A stretch of DNA of 43,398 nt. Origin: Myxococcales bacterium (GTDB taxonomy: Bacteria; Myxococcota_A; UBA9160; SZUA-336). The notes below the pieces were generated by a model that was not told the DNA's origin, searched no databases, and saw only the letters and a list, made by a program, of their open reading frames with translations. The stretch is taken from NCBI GenBank assembly GCA_013215565.1, contig JABSQV010000047.1:1-43398 (forward strand), given 5' to 3'. Of this stretch, positions 18,177 through 27,035 are shown piece by piece. Within the stretch, counting starts at the first letter, position 1. Each line of letters opens with the position of its first letter. Both the position numbers and the translations under genes were made by a program.

Positions 18177-19529
18177 TCAAACAATCCGGGGGCTTCCCAG
18201 ATCCGCCGCAGTTGTAGCCAGCTGCCGCCGCCCGGCCCGGCGAGGTCCTCGCGGCCCCGCGGGCGCAGCTCGGGAGCCGATCTCGGCCGCCGCCGGCGCC
18301 GGACGCGAGAACTCGAGCCCGTAGCCGGCCAGCAGCGGAGCAAGTTCGTCCGCATGATCAGAGAGCGTCTGGTAGACCGACTCGAACCCGTGCCGCACCG
18401 CGTCGGATCGGCGCCCGACGTCCATGGGCTTGAGATCGAAGAAGCTCTCGTCCGTCTCGTTGGCCTCGATCACGACGATGTCGCCGCAAAAGTGCTGGTC
18501 CGCGAGGTAGGCCTGCAGCGCGAGCTTGAGCCGGGTGTGGAGGAGCGTCCGAAACACCTGGTTCATGACCGTGGTGAGCCCGCGCTCCGCGAGGAAGCGG
18601 CCCATCATTCCCCCGGCGCTCGCGGAGGGCTCGTTCACGAAAGGGCGGAACGGGTTGTAGCAGATCACCAGATCCGCCCCTTGCTCGATCGCCACGTCGA
18701 TGTTTGCGGTCTGGCACACGCCGCCATCCACGTAGTCCACACCGCCGAGCCGGGCCGGGCGGAAGAAGCCCGGGATCGCGCTCGAGGCCTGAACCGCCTG
18801 GGAGATGCTCAGGCCGTGACTCGCGTCGGGCCCGAAGACGACCCGCTCGGAGCTATCGAGCTGGGTGGCGGTCAGAAACAGCTTCTTGCCCGTCGCGCGG
18901 TAGAGCTCAGAGAAGTCGTTGGGCGCACCGATCCGCCGCATGTTCTGGGCGAGCCAGCGCTCTAGCGGCGCATTGTCGAAGAGCCCGGAGGGCAGCAGCG
19001 ACCCCAGCTTCGGGAACTGCCGCTTGGGCGCGATCTTCTGGAATAGTTCCAGCACGAAGCGCTCGAGCGCCGTGTAGCCGGGATCCTGCCAGAGCCGGCG
19101 CGCGGTCGGCCCGAGTTTCCGGGGCAGATCGGGGATGGCGGACACCAGATCGAGCATCAGACCCGGCACGTAGGCCGCCACGCGCGCGCCGAAGCGAACC
19201 GGCCGCCCGAGCAATTCGGAGAGGTTGGGCCGGTAGAAATCCAGCGGGCGAAGCTGGCGCATGCGGGAGGAGGTCCCATTCAGAACCTCGACCATCTCGT
19301 CCGGGGTCACCCCCCCCGCCAGCGAGGTCGCCAGGAATGCCCCCGCCGAGAGCCCCACATAGAGGTCGAAGTCATTGACCTTCCGACCGACCAGGAACCG
19401 GTCGAGTGCCGTGAGACCTCCGACCTTGAAGCCCCCGCCCGAAACCGCGCCACCGGCCAGTACCAGCGCAATCTTCGGGTCGGCCGGCGGCCGGGTTCCG
19501 GCGGCTCGCTGGATCAGTGTCAGTCCCAC
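18177..19529 (-). CDS. Patatin-like phospholipase
   Basis: This 450-residue patatin-domain lipase should cleave acyl chains from lipids with a Ser-Asp dyad. The oxyanion loop is AGGAVSGGGFKVG (about residues 26-38), the nucleophile elbow GLSAG is near 57-61 and the catalytic Asp lies in DGGVCQ near 265. It has no signal peptide, and a Pro/Ala/Arg-rich tail follows the domain. I chose the GTG at 19529 because GGGAG stands seven bases upstream; the frame continues twelve codons further. It is convergent with nothing and divergent from the TonB-like gene across a 421-base gap. Confidence 0.85.
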   Translation of the reverse strand: MGLTLIQRAAGTRPPADPKIALVLAGGAVSGGGFKVGGLTALDRFLVGRKVNDFDLYVGLSAGAFLATSLAGGVTPDEMVEVLNGTSSRMRQLRPLDFYRPNLSELLGRPVRFGARVAAYVPGLMLDLVSAIPDLPRKLGPTARRLWQDPGYTALERFVLELFQKIAPKRQFPKLGSLLPSGLFDNAPLERWLAQNMRRIGAPNDFSELYRATGKKLFLTATQLDSSERVVFGPDASHGLSISQAVQASSAIPGFFRPARLGGVDYVDGGVCQTANIDVAIEQGADLVICYNPFRPFVNEPSASAGGMMGRFLAERGLTTVMNQVFRTLLHTRLKLALQAYLADQHFCGDIVVIEANETDESFFDLKPMDVGRRSDAVRHGFESVYQTLSDHADELAPLLAGYGLEFSRPAPAAAEIGSRAAPAGPRGPRRAGRRQLATTAADLGSPRIV

Positions 19530-19950
19530 GCAGCGTCTCCCCGCCCGAGGCCTCGGGGATCGCAACCTCGCGGGCCCCTGGACACAAGATCGGCTGCGGG
19601 CAGCCGGGGGTTGAAGATTCCGGGTCGGCGCGGGGGACGGCCGACTTGCTCGCTTCCGCCGGGCGCGCCCGCGGCCTTGAGCGGCGCGTCAGGCGCGCGA
19701 TCCCGGCGACACACCCGGAAATCTCAGCAAGTCCTCGCCACAAGGTGAAATCTACTTCCACATCAGGCACTTACCAGCTTCTTCGAATTGACAGATGCAG
19801 ACGCCGGGCGATACTGTGAGGCCTGAGAGCGCCCGCTGCCAGCGCACCCGCCCGGCAGCTTCGCAGCTTCCGCTCGGAGAGCAGCCGGCATTTTGGTAGG
19901 CACGCGGTCCGACCGAAACTGCTTCTCGAGGGGGAGGGTCCAAACCAGAT
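19530..19950. other. Divergent intergenic region between patatin and TonB-like genes
   Basis: No credible gene lies in these 421 bases. Short frames on either strand lack start signals and family motifs. The right half contains a good rightward promoter (19788-19815) and a long untranslated leader of about 130 bases; I see no strong hairpin with a T-run in it. The left half should hold the patatin promoter, but no clear -35/-10 pair was found. Confidence 0.5.
19788..19815 (+). promoter_or_regulatory. Sigma70-like promoter for the TonB-like / repeat-protein genes
   Basis: A perfect -35 hexamer TTGACA (19788-19793) is followed after 16 bases by GATACT (19810-19815; four of six to TATAAT). A transcript would start near 19822 and carry a leader of about 130 bases before the TonB-like gene. 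An alternative -10, TACTGT, sits two bases further with an 18-base spacer. Confidence 0.55.
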
Positions 19951-20970
19951 ATGGGCAAGACCGGGAGCAGCGAGATCGCCGTCACGCTGGAGAGGGCCAT
20001 GGCGGCGCTGCCGGCCTACGACCCTCTCGCCCCCAGGAAGCAAGATCAGACCTTCCGCAGCCTGTTCCTGATCTCGCTGCTGTTTCACCTCGCGCTGCTC
20101 GTGATCTTCTGGGACAGCTTCATCGGTGTGCTTTCCGAGAAGGAAGACCCCGCGGTCGTCAAGGTGCTCGAACCCCAGGTAAAGATCGAGCCGAAAGTCC
20201 TCAAGCAACGCCGGATCGATACCCGAGTGAAGAACTTCAAGAAGATCGTGCAGCCCGAGATCAAGAAGCACGAGATCCACAAACTCGACGACCTGAACCG
20301 CCAGGAACTAAGCGAAATCGAGATCCTCGAGGCCCCGAAGTTCATCGAGCATCGCGAGTTCGCAGAGGTCGACGTCAGCATCTTCGCCGAACGGCCGACG
20401 GTCCGCCGGCCGATCTCGGTGCCCACGACCGCACCGAGTGTGCGCCGGATCCAGCGGTCACAGGCCAACACAGGCCCGCGCGAAATTCGCGCGGCTTCCC
20501 CGGAGAACAACCCGCGTGCCGCTAGGATCGAAGGCCCGGTCCTGACCGACGGCGCGATCTCGGAAACCGTAGTGGACGGTGCCAACACGGGAGCCAAGAT
20601 CGCGGCACTTCGCTCGGGGACCTCGGACCAGTTCATGAGGGGGACAGGAGACCGTGGCCTGATCGGCGGGGTCGACAAGGACTGCAACCAGGATCCGGCC
20701 TGTCTGGAGTACCTCGACGAAATCCGCCGACGCGTCTACGCCCGCTGGCATATCCCGCCCGACGTGACAGCCGGCAACGTGCAACTCCGCTTCGTCATCG
20801 ACCGCGGCGGATCGGCCCACCGAATCGAACTCGTTCAGAGCGACGATCGCAAGCTCGGAACGACCTGCGTCGGCGCGTTCCGGGCCGCGAGTCCCTTCCG
20901 TCCACCGCCAGCTGAACTCCAGTACATCGTGGGCAGGAAGATCCGGGCCACCTTCGACTACGGGAAGTGA
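19951..20970 (+). CDS. TonB-like energy transducer with one membrane segment
   Basis: This 339-residue protein has a cytoplasmic N-terminus, a single membrane segment at about residues 37-59 (SLFLISLLFHLALLVIFW), a long charged periplasmic linker and a C-terminal TonB/TolA-like domain (YLDEIRRRVYARWHIPP through SPFRPPPAEL, about 262-330). Such proteins carry energy from an ExbB/ExbD motor to the outer membrane. The linker is rich in Lys, Glu, Val and Ile rather than Pro, unlike classical TonB. Two Cys (near 251 and 256, in DCNQDPAC) may form a disulfide. An alternative ATG at 19999 has GGAG at good spacing. The large repeat-protein gene follows at once, and exbB/exbD lie in the convergent set. 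Confidence 0.75.
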   Translation: MGKTGSSEIAVTLERAMAALPAYDPLAPRKQDQTFRSLFLISLLFHLALLVIFWDSFIGVLSEKEDPAVVKVLEPQVKIEPKVLKQRRIDTRVKNFKKIVQPEIKKHEIHKLDDLNRQELSEIEILEAPKFIEHREFAEVDVSIFAERPTVRRPISVPTTAPSVRRIQRSQANTGPREIRAASPENNPRAARIEGPVLTDGAISETVVDGANTGAKIAALRSGTSDQFMRGTGDRGLIGGVDKDCNQDPACLEYLDEIRRRVYARWHIPPDVTAGNVQLRFVIDRGGSAHRIELVQSDDRKLGTTCVGAFRAASPFRPPPAELQYIVGRKIRATFDYGK

Positions 20971-20975
20971 GGTTC

Positions 20976-23900
20976 ATGCGCTGGCTCGCGATCCTGGCGC
21001 TGGCTCTTCCCCTCTGGGTACACGCCGCGGGCACCGGCAAAACCGTGCTCCACTACGACCCGGAAACGGGAACCCTCGAGCGAATCGAGCGGGATACCAA
21101 CGGAGACGGCCGGGCGGACCAGTGGGATCACTTCACGGGAAGCAGAAAGCCCGTCCGAATCGAGAAGGATCGGGACTACGACAACAGGATCGACCTCTGG
21201 CAGTTCTTCGAGGCGGGAAGGCTGATCCGGCAAGAAGAAGACACCGATTCGAGTGGCGCGATCGATCTCTGGATCGAACTCGACGCACAGGAGCGGCCCG
21301 CGGTCGAACGCCGCGACGAAGACGGAGACGGTCAGGCGGAAATCGTTCTCAGCTACCGCAACGGCGAGAAGTTTCGGCGCCACGAGGATCCCGACGGGGA
21401 CGGACGGCCGAACCGGACCCTGCATTACCGGAACGACGAACTCTCCGAACTTCAGATCGACGAGAACGGGGATGGACGGCCGGAAATCCGCGCAGAATTT
21501 GCTCCCGGCGGCGCCAAGCTACTCGAGGATCAGGACACGAATTTCGACGGACACTACGACGTCCGAATCTTCTTCGAGCATGGCCTTCGCGTGCGAACCG
21601 AGTCCGATACGAATCACGACGGAGCCAAGGATCGCTACGCCTTCTTTCGAGGAGATGAACTCGAACGAGAGGAGATCGACACGGACTTCGACGGCCGCCG
21701 CGAAACTGAGGTCTTCTATGCTGGCGGCCGGCGACTTCGTCAGCAGCGCGACGCCAATGGTGATGGGAAGGTCGAGCTGACGGAATTTTACGACGCCGGC
21801 GGTATCCGCGAGCGGTCCGAGATCGATTCCGACGCAGACGGCAAGGTCGATACCTTGAGGAGCTACAGCGGCGACGTGCTCCGCATCGAAACCCGGGACA
21901 TGGACCAGGACGGAAATCCCGAGATCAGGGAGAGCTTCGACGAGGACGGGCTGCTGGATCTGCGCGAGGTCGACACTAACCGCGATTTCCGGACGGATAC
22001 CTGGGTCCGCTTCAGCGACGGCATTCGAAACCGCCAGGACGAAGATCGCGACTTCGACGGGCGCATCGACGCGGAGTACGACTTCGATGGAGAGCTGCTG
22101 TCCGAGGCCCGCGAAGACACGACCGGGGATGGCAAGCTGGATCTCCGGGCGGAGTACCGGGAAGGGAAGGTGTTCCGACGGACCCGAGATCGCAATGCAG
22201 ACGACGTCGTCGACTTCACGGAGTTGATCGAGAACGAGCTACCCGTCCGCCAGGAACTCGACGGAGACTTCGATGGAAGGGTCGACGAGTGGAACTACTT
22301 CGTTGACGGAAAGCTGGAGAAGCAGGAACGAGACAGCTCGGCGGACGGCAAGCCGGACCTGTTCCTGGCTCTCGATCCCGATACAGGCGAACAGCTCCGC
22401 GCCCTCGAAGACACGAACGCCGACGGGAAGATCGACTCGTGGAGCAAATTCGAGGGTGGAATCAAGACGACGCACGAGACGGACATCAACTTCGACGGCG
22501 AGCCGGACCGCTTCCTGGATCTCAGAAATGGGCAGTCGGACGGTCTTCGCGAGGATCGCAACCACGATGGCAAGATCGACTACAGGGCCCGTTACGACGA
22601 AGCGGGTGAAATCGTCGAGGACGAGAGCGACGAGGATCACGACGGAAGCTACGAGTTCCGCGTCCTATACAAAAGCGGAAAGCGATCGATCGTCGAAATG
22701 GATCGCGACCGGAGAGGGCGGGCTGCCGGGCGCGTGATCTACGACGACACGGGCGAACTGCGCAGGGTTGAGCAGCGAGACGAGAACCGCGACGGAACGA
22801 CCGAGGTCTATTCCTTCTTCTCCGAAGGGCGCACGGTGCGCCGGGAACTCGATCGCAACGAAGACGGCACTATCGATCAGTGGGTCGAACTGGACTCCCA
22901 GGAGCGTCCGACCGAGGACCGACGCGACAGCAACTTCGACGGGAAGGCCGACATCGTAAAGCTGTTCGAGGAGGGAGTGCAGAGCGAGCAACGCGAGGAC
23001 CTCGACTTCGACGGCCGCGACGATCAACTGACCTACTACCGCGAAGGGAAGCGGGTGAGGACCGAGGTCGATTCGAATCGCGACGGGCGCTTCGACACCT
23101 TCACCCGAGTGGCGGACAAGGTCCGTTTGGAACAGGAAGAGGACACCAATTTCGACGGCAAGGTCGATACGCGGAGCTATTTCGAGGCAGACTTGATCGC
23201 TCGCCAGGAAGCCGACATCGATGGAGACGCATTCTTCGAGACCCGCTCGTTCTTCGAGGCCGGCGAACTGGTGCGGGTCGAGAAGGATGCGGACACGAAC
23301 GGTGAGGCGGACCAAGTCGCACACTACAAGCCCGGGTCCGAGTTCCCCTTCGAGGTGCAGCAGGACACCGATCTGGACGGAATTTTCGACACCACCTCTC
23401 TACGCGAGGGGGAGCGCGAGATCGCTCAGCATCTAGACACGGATGCCGACGGACGGATCGACCAGGAACTCGAGATTGGGCCCGCTGGCGACGTGGTCGA
23501 GAAACGCGAGGATCGAGATGGAGACGGAAGCTTCGATCTCGTCGTACGCTACGCGAACGGCGAAACGATTGAGCAGATCGAATCCGGCGAGAGCGGTCCG
23601 ATTCGGATCGTGAAGTTCAAGGGCGGCGTCCCGAGGGATGTCGAGGAAGACGCGGATGGCGGAGGCTGTCTCGATCGACACCAATTCCTCGACGAAAGCG
23701 GCGCGCTCAAGGAGGACATTCGGGACACCGATGGGGACTGCAGGTACGACACCTGGTCGTATCTGGAGGGAGATCAGGTGGTCCGCCGCGAGACTGACAC
23801 CAACGCCAACGAGGTGATCGATCTCTGGGAACTTTCCGATCCGAGCGGCCGGCGGATCCTGCGGGCGGAGTCCCGCGGTCGTTGCTCCCTGCCCAACATC

Positions 23901-24407
23901 CTGTTCCTGTTCGGGGCCGATGGAGAGAGCGTCGCAAAGCAGGAGGAGGACCGGAACTGCAACGGGCGGCCCGACCGGCTCACGCGCTTCGCATCGGACG
24001 GAAATGTCGAATTCCGCTGCACGATCCGCCAGGAGATCCACTTCGAAATGGGTACGCCCGTCGAGGTCTGGGAAGATTCCGAGGCGCCCTACTCGGGCTT
24101 CGCGGATCAGCGCCAGATTTTCGAGGAGGGCACGCTGCTGCGCGTCGAGGCCGATACGAACGAGGATCGAATGCCCGATGTCTGGATCCGCTACGAGGGC
24201 GATCGCGCGACCGTGCAGGACGAGGATTCGGACTTCGACGGCAAGATCGACCGGCGCTTCGACCTAGCTACGAACAAGCCGGTGCCGCTTTCCGAGCCTC
24301 TGGAACCACTCTCCATTGAGCGTATGCGCAGAATCCGCTGCACCGGCTTCAACGCGTTCTGGAAGGACTTCCGGCAGAATGGGTCCCGGGCGAGCGCCTC
24401 GCGCTAG
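20976..24407 (+). CDS. Giant secreted protein of about 40 Asp-rich calcium-loop repeats
   Basis: This is a roughly 1,143-residue secreted protein. It starts with a signal peptide (MRWLAILALALPLWVHA, cleavage likely before A-G-T-G) and is then built almost wholly of tandem 24-25-residue units. Each opens with a loop D-x-[DN]-x-D-G-x-x-[DE], as in EF-hand, dockerin and thrombospondin type 3 calcium sites, followed by a beta-like part with an aromatic residue, a Gly turn and a charged strand (F-F/Y-Y, G, L-x-R-x-E). The C-terminal 250 residues have longer, irregular units and paired Cys, and probably form a cap. The start is either this ATG or a GTG nine bases upstream overlapping the previous stop. 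It is probably co-transcribed with the TonB-like gene. Calcium binding is inferred; the function is unknown. Confidence 0.8.
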   Translation: MRWLAILALALPLWVHAAGTGKTVLHYDPETGTLERIERDTNGDGRADQWDHFTGSRKPVRIEKDRDYDNRIDLWQFFEAGRLIRQEEDTDSSGAIDLWIELDAQERPAVERRDEDGDGQAEIVLSYRNGEKFRRHEDPDGDGRPNRTLHYRNDELSELQIDENGDGRPEIRAEFAPGGAKLLEDQDTNFDGHYDVRIFFEHGLRVRTESDTNHDGAKDRYAFFRGDELEREEIDTDFDGRRETEVFYAGGRRLRQQRDANGDGKVELTEFYDAGGIRERSEIDSDADGKVDTLRSYSGDVLRIETRDMDQDGNPEIRESFDEDGLLDLREVDTNRDFRTDTWVRFSDGIRNRQDEDRDFDGRIDAEYDFDGELLSEAREDTTGDGKLDLRAEYREGKVFRRTRDRNADDVVDFTELIENELPVRQELDGDFDGRVDEWNYFVDGKLEKQERDSSADGKPDLFLALDPDTGEQLRALEDTNADGKIDSWSKFEGGIKTTHETDINFDGEPDRFLDLRNGQSDGLREDRNHDGKIDYRARYDEAGEIVEDESDEDHDGSYEFRVLYKSGKRSIVEMDRDRRGRAAGRVIYDDTGELRRVEQRDENRDGTTEVYSFFSEGRTVRRELDRNEDGTIDQWVELDSQERPTEDRRDSNFDGKADIVKLFEEGVQSEQREDLDFDGRDDQLTYYREGKRVRTEVDSNRDGRFDTFTRVADKVRLEQEEDTNFDGKVDTRSYFEADLIARQEADIDGDAFFETRSFFEAGELVRVEKDADTNGEADQVAHYKPGSEFPFEVQQDTDLDGIFDTTSLREGEREIAQHLDTDADGRIDQELEIGPAGDVVEKREDRDGDGSFDLVVRYANGETIEQIESGESGPIRIVKFKGGVPRDVEEDADGGGCLDRHQFLDESGALKEDIRDTDGDCRYDTWSYLEGDQVVRRETDTNANEVIDLWELSDPSGRRILRAESRGRCSLPNILFLFGADGESVAKQEEDRNCNGRPDRLTRFASDGNVEFRCTIRQEIHFEMGTPVEVWEDSEAPYSGFADQRQIFEEGTLLRVEADTNEDRMPDVWIRYEGDRATVQDEDSDFDGKIDRRFDLATNKPVPLSEPLEPLSIERMRRIRCTGFNAFWKDFRQNGSRASASR
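21093..24272 (+). repeat. About 40 tandem 72-75 bp coding repeats
   Basis: In-frame repeat units of 24-25 codons fill the gene. Near-identical DNA recurs at the loop (GACACCAATTTCGACGGCAA-type cores), while the rest has diverged. Units near 23570 and 23860-24120 are interrupted by longer segments. The pattern implies old duplications with selection on the Asp loop. Confidence 0.85.
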
Positions 24408-24425
24408 CCGCGAGTACTGCAGGGA

Positions 24426-24454
24426 AAGACACACAGTTCAAGACGCGCTAGAAT
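24426..24454 (+). promoter_or_regulatory. Putative promoter of the second repeat-protein gene
   Basis: AAGACA (24426-24431; four of six to TTGACA), a 17-base spacer and TAGAAT (24449-24454; five of six to TATAAT) predict a start near 24461. That would exclude the GTG at 24455 as start codon and favour the ATG at 24482. Confidence 0.45.
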
Positions 24455-24481
24455 GTGGATACAGCGAGCCCCCGACACACG

Positions 24482-25756
24482 ATGATACCGCGATCTGACC
24501 TCTCGGCCCGAGCCACGGCGAGGCCGCCCCGGCGCAGCCTCCGCGCGCTCGTGGTCGGCTGCCTCGCAATTTCGCTGGCGTGTGCCTCGGGTTCTCGCCC
24601 CGGCGGACTCGATCCGGCCAGCGCAGGCCAGACACCGGTCCCGGCCGCATCGGGCGTGGGTGCACGCGCCGAGAACGCCGTGGAGTCGATGATCATCGGA
24701 ACCGTCGTGGGCGGCCAGATGGGCGGAATGTACGGGGCCGCCGCCGGGGCCGTGCTCTTCGCCGTATACGGCTTCATCACGGGTGACATTCCTTTCGACC
24801 CGGGCACCGCTTCCAGGTCCAGACGCCGCGGCGCGACCGTGCAGTCGGATCCGATCGAAGAGGAGATCGAGGAGGAGATCACGCGGCAAGCCGCGCTCGA
24901 GGACGAGATCGAAGAAGAACTGCGCAGGCAAGAGCATCTCCTCGAAGGGATCAATCGGCAAGAGGAACTGAACGCGGCGATCGAAGCGGAGCAGGATGCA
25001 CGCGTCCTGACCGAACACAGTGACGATCCACACGCTGCGCCGCGCGTACCCTTCGAGAGGGACCTCCCCGACTCGATCTTCGACATGCAGCAGCGCGAGG
25101 GAGAGAGCGGACCGATCCTCCAGAAGACCCTCGACGCCGACCGGGATGGCCGCCCCGAGATCGACATCGTCGAGGATGCTCGGACGGGGCTGGTTCTGAG
25201 CCGGGCTGAGGACACGAACTACGACGGAAAGCTCGACACCGTGAACTCCTACGAGCGCGGAGAGATCGTCTCCCGTAGCGAGGACACGAACCACGACGGC
25301 CAGCCGGACCGCTGGGTCTCATTCGAAGGAGGACAGGGTTCTCGGATCGAGGTCGACCGGAACTTCGACGGAAAGCCTGACGGATCCATGGTCTTCGAGG
25401 GAGCCGTGCTCGCTTACGAGGAGCACGACACGGACTTCGACGGCCGGGTCGACCGGAGGGTCCAGTACGACGGCGCACGGCGAACGAGAGAAACCGAAGA
25501 TCGGAGCGGCGACGGCAGGATGGACGCCTGGACCTACTACGATGATCGGGAAGTTCCAATTCGCGTCGAACTCGATACCAACGGCGACGGCAAATCCGAC
25601 GTCTTTGAATACTACGAGGGACCGGACGCCTCGCGTCTCGAGCTCGTCCGCAAGGAGGAAGACGCCACTCACGATGGCGAGATCGACATCACCTCCTACT
25701 ACAAGAAGGGCAAGCTCGTGCGTAAGGAAGTCAGCGACCCCGAACTCCTGCTCTGA
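24482..25756 (+). CDS. Envelope protein (probable lipoprotein) with glycine-rich segment, coiled coil and eight calcium-loop repeats
   Basis: This 424-residue protein has a basic N-terminus, a hydrophobic stretch ending S-L-A-C-A-S (an imperfect lipobox), then a Gly/Ala-rich hydrophobic segment (about residues 60-90) resembling glycine-zipper membrane inserts. A highly charged helical stretch with E-E-E-I-E-E-E-I periodicity (about 118-165) is probably a coiled coil. Eight units of the same D-x-N-x-D-G-x-x-D repeat as the preceding giant protein follow. The shared repeat suggests the two proteins interact or bind the same ligand. The start is set by a promoter at 24426-24454; a GTG nine codons upstream is the alternative. 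Its stop faces exbD, 36 bases away. Function unknown. Confidence 0.72.
   Translation: MIPRSDLSARATARPPRRSLRALVVGCLAISLACASGSRPGGLDPASAGQTPVPAASGVGARAENAVESMIIGTVVGGQMGGMYGAAAGAVLFAVYGFITGDIPFDPGTASRSRRRGATVQSDPIEEEIEEEITRQAALEDEIEEELRRQEHLLEGINRQEELNAAIEAEQDARVLTEHSDDPHAAPRVPFERDLPDSIFDMQQREGESGPILQKTLDADRDGRPEIDIVEDARTGLVLSRAEDTNYDGKLDTVNSYERGEIVSRSEDTNHDGQPDRWVSFEGGQGSRIEVDRNFDGKPDGSMVFEGAVLAYEEHDTDFDGRVDRRVQYDGARRTRETEDRSGDGRMDAWTYYDDREVPIRVELDTNGDGKSDVFEYYEGPDASRLELVRKEEDATHDGEIDITSYYKKGKLVRKEVSDPELLL
25133..25731 (+). repeat. Eight coding repeats paralogous to the giant-protein repeat
   Basis: Eight units of 24-29 codons, each starting D-x-[DN/S/T]-x-D-G, match the consensus of the 40-unit array upstream. 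This indicates duplication or conversion between neighbouring genes. Confidence 0.8.
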
Positions 25757-25761
25757 GAAAC

Positions 25762-25793
25762 GGCGGCCACCCGCCCGGAGATCCGGAGCCGCC
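25762..25793. terminator. Possible bidirectional hairpin between convergent operons
   Basis: GGCGGC (25762-25767) pairs with GCCGCC (25788-25793), enclosing an inner CCGGA/TCCGG stem. It lies between two convergent genes, where a shared terminator is expected, but neither side has more than three T residues. Its last base is the first base of the exbD stop. Confidence 0.35.
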
Positions 25794-26194
25794 TACGAGA
25801 CCTGCTTGACGGCGATTCCTACGTTGTCGACCCCGTGCTTCTTGACGATCCCGAGGATCTCGATCACGCGGCCGTGAATGACCCGCCGATCGGCCCGGAT
25901 CTCGACCGCCCGGATCGCATCGGCCGCGGCTTCCTGTCCGATGAACTCGTCGAGCACCAGAACCGTGATCGGGTCCCCGTTGAGCGCCAGGGCCCCGCCG
26001 ATTCCGAGTTCAACCGTGTACTTCTTCTTCTCCTCGATCACCTGAGAGGACTGAGAGTCGGGAAGTTCCAGGTCGATCTCTCGGTCCACGAAAGCCGTCG
26101 TCACGATATAGAAGACGAGCAGCAGGAGAACGACGTCGATCAGAGGCGTGAGGCTTAGCGACGCTTCGTCTTCCTCGCTGTGCCGGCGGCCCAT
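25793..26194 (-). CDS. exbD: ExbD/TolR family biopolymer transport protein
   Basis: This 133-residue protein has a short cytoplasmic N-terminus, one membrane helix with the proton-carrying Asp (SLTPLIDVVLLLLVFYIVTT, about residues 13-32) and a periplasmic domain of about 95 residues. It is the peptidoglycan-side partner of ExbB in proton-driven motors. The gene starts one base after the exbB stop, so the two are translated together. Its position opposite the TonB-like gene suggests that the motor drives that protein; TolR-like or gliding-motor roles remain possible. Confidence 0.9.
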   Translation of the reverse strand: MGRRHSEEDEASLSLTPLIDVVLLLLVFYIVTTAFVDREIDLELPDSQSSQVIEEKKKYTVELGIGGALALNGDPITVLVLDEFIGQEAAADAIRAVEIRADRRVIHGRVIEILGIVKKHGVDNVGIAVKQVS

Positions 26195-26195
26195 C

Positions 26196-27035
26196 TCAGA
26201 CCTCTGACTTGGCCAACTCGATGCCGCTGGCCACGGGATCGGATTCCAGGACTCCGCTCTCCGAGAGCGTGAGTTCCTCTACCCAGCGGAAGGAGATTTC
26301 TTCGAGATCGATCTCGAGCACATCGATCTTGCGGCGCAGGTAGGAGTGCATGGCCACCGCAAAGATTCCGACCCCGAGCCCGGCGGCCGTGGTCACCAGT
26401 GCCTGGAAAATCCCTCCGGCTACTACGCGCGCATCGCCCGTCCCGGTCTGTGCGATCAGATCGAAGGAGTTGATCATGCCGAGCACGGTCCCGAGGAGTC
26501 CGAGCATCGTCGCGATGTTTCCGCACGCCGCCAGGAGCGGCATGTTGCGGCGCAGCAGGGTCGCCTCGTGATCGCCCGCGGTACCGATCGCATCCTCCAT
26601 GCGGGCAAGCCCGTCTTCGAAGTGCAGCAGTCCGGCGCGCAGAGTCCTCGCAATCGCCGAATCCGACTCCGTGCAAAGACGCAGCAGTTGGGAAATTTCA
26701 CGCCGCTCCCAATGGGTGCGAACCTGGTTCAAGAACTTCCGCGGGATCACCGCCGCCCGCCGGAGACGCCAGCTTCGCTCCAGAACGAGCGTGATGGAGA
26801 AGGCCGAGACAAACATGATCAGCCACATGACGTTGCCGCCGAAATTGAACCACTCACGAAGGGTGCGCCGTTCGTCGGTCGCTTCGACAGCTCCGTCGAG
26901 TTCTTCGACCTCGACCAATTTCTCTACCGGGGGAGCCTGTACCGGGCCGTCCTGCGCCGACGCGGGCGGAGACGAGACCACCCCCAGCGACAGCCACAAC
27001 GCGAACGCCCACCAGCTTACGAGTCCCCTGTTCAT
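26196..27035 (-). CDS. exbB: MotA/TolQ/ExbB family proton channel protein
   Basis: This 279-residue protein starts with a signal-like segment ending A-S-A-Q (about residue 27). A Val/Glu-rich periplasmic stretch and the three membrane helices of the ExbB core follow: the first near residues 66-88, the second and third in LAACGNIATMLGLLGTVLGM and GIFQALVTTAAGLGVGIFAV. The conserved Thr and Pro-free channel faces of the family are recognisable. ExbB forms a pentamer that passes protons and rotates against ExbD. The N-terminal secreted extension is typical of ExbB proteins in multi-gene TonB systems. The ATG overlaps the stop of the VWA gene (ATGA), so VWA, ExbB and ExbD are one translational unit. 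Confidence 0.88.
   Translation of the reverse strand: MNRGLVSWWAFALWLSLGVVSSPPASAQDGPVQAPPVEKLVEVEELDGAVEATDERRTLREWFNFGGNVMWLIMFVSAFSITLVLERSWRLRRAAVIPRKFLNQVRTHWERREISQLLRLCTESDSAIARTLRAGLLHFEDGLARMEDAIGTAGDHEATLLRRNMPLLAACGNIATMLGLLGTVLGMINSFDLIAQTGTGDARVVAGGIFQALVTTAAGLGVGIFAVAMHSYLRRKIDVLEIDLEEISFRWVEELTLSESGVLESDPVASGIELAKSEV

Noticed and set aside
20958..24041. Long open frames on the minus strand opposite the giant repeat gene
   Set aside because: They arise from the repeat's codon pattern (GAC/GAT, GAG/GAA) read in reverse. They have no start signals, no family motifs, and share the repeat period.
21093..24272. CRISPR array or minisatellite
   Set aside because: Units of 72-75 bases are in frame, diverge in codons and encode a constant Asp loop; there are no identical direct repeats with spacers and no cas genes.
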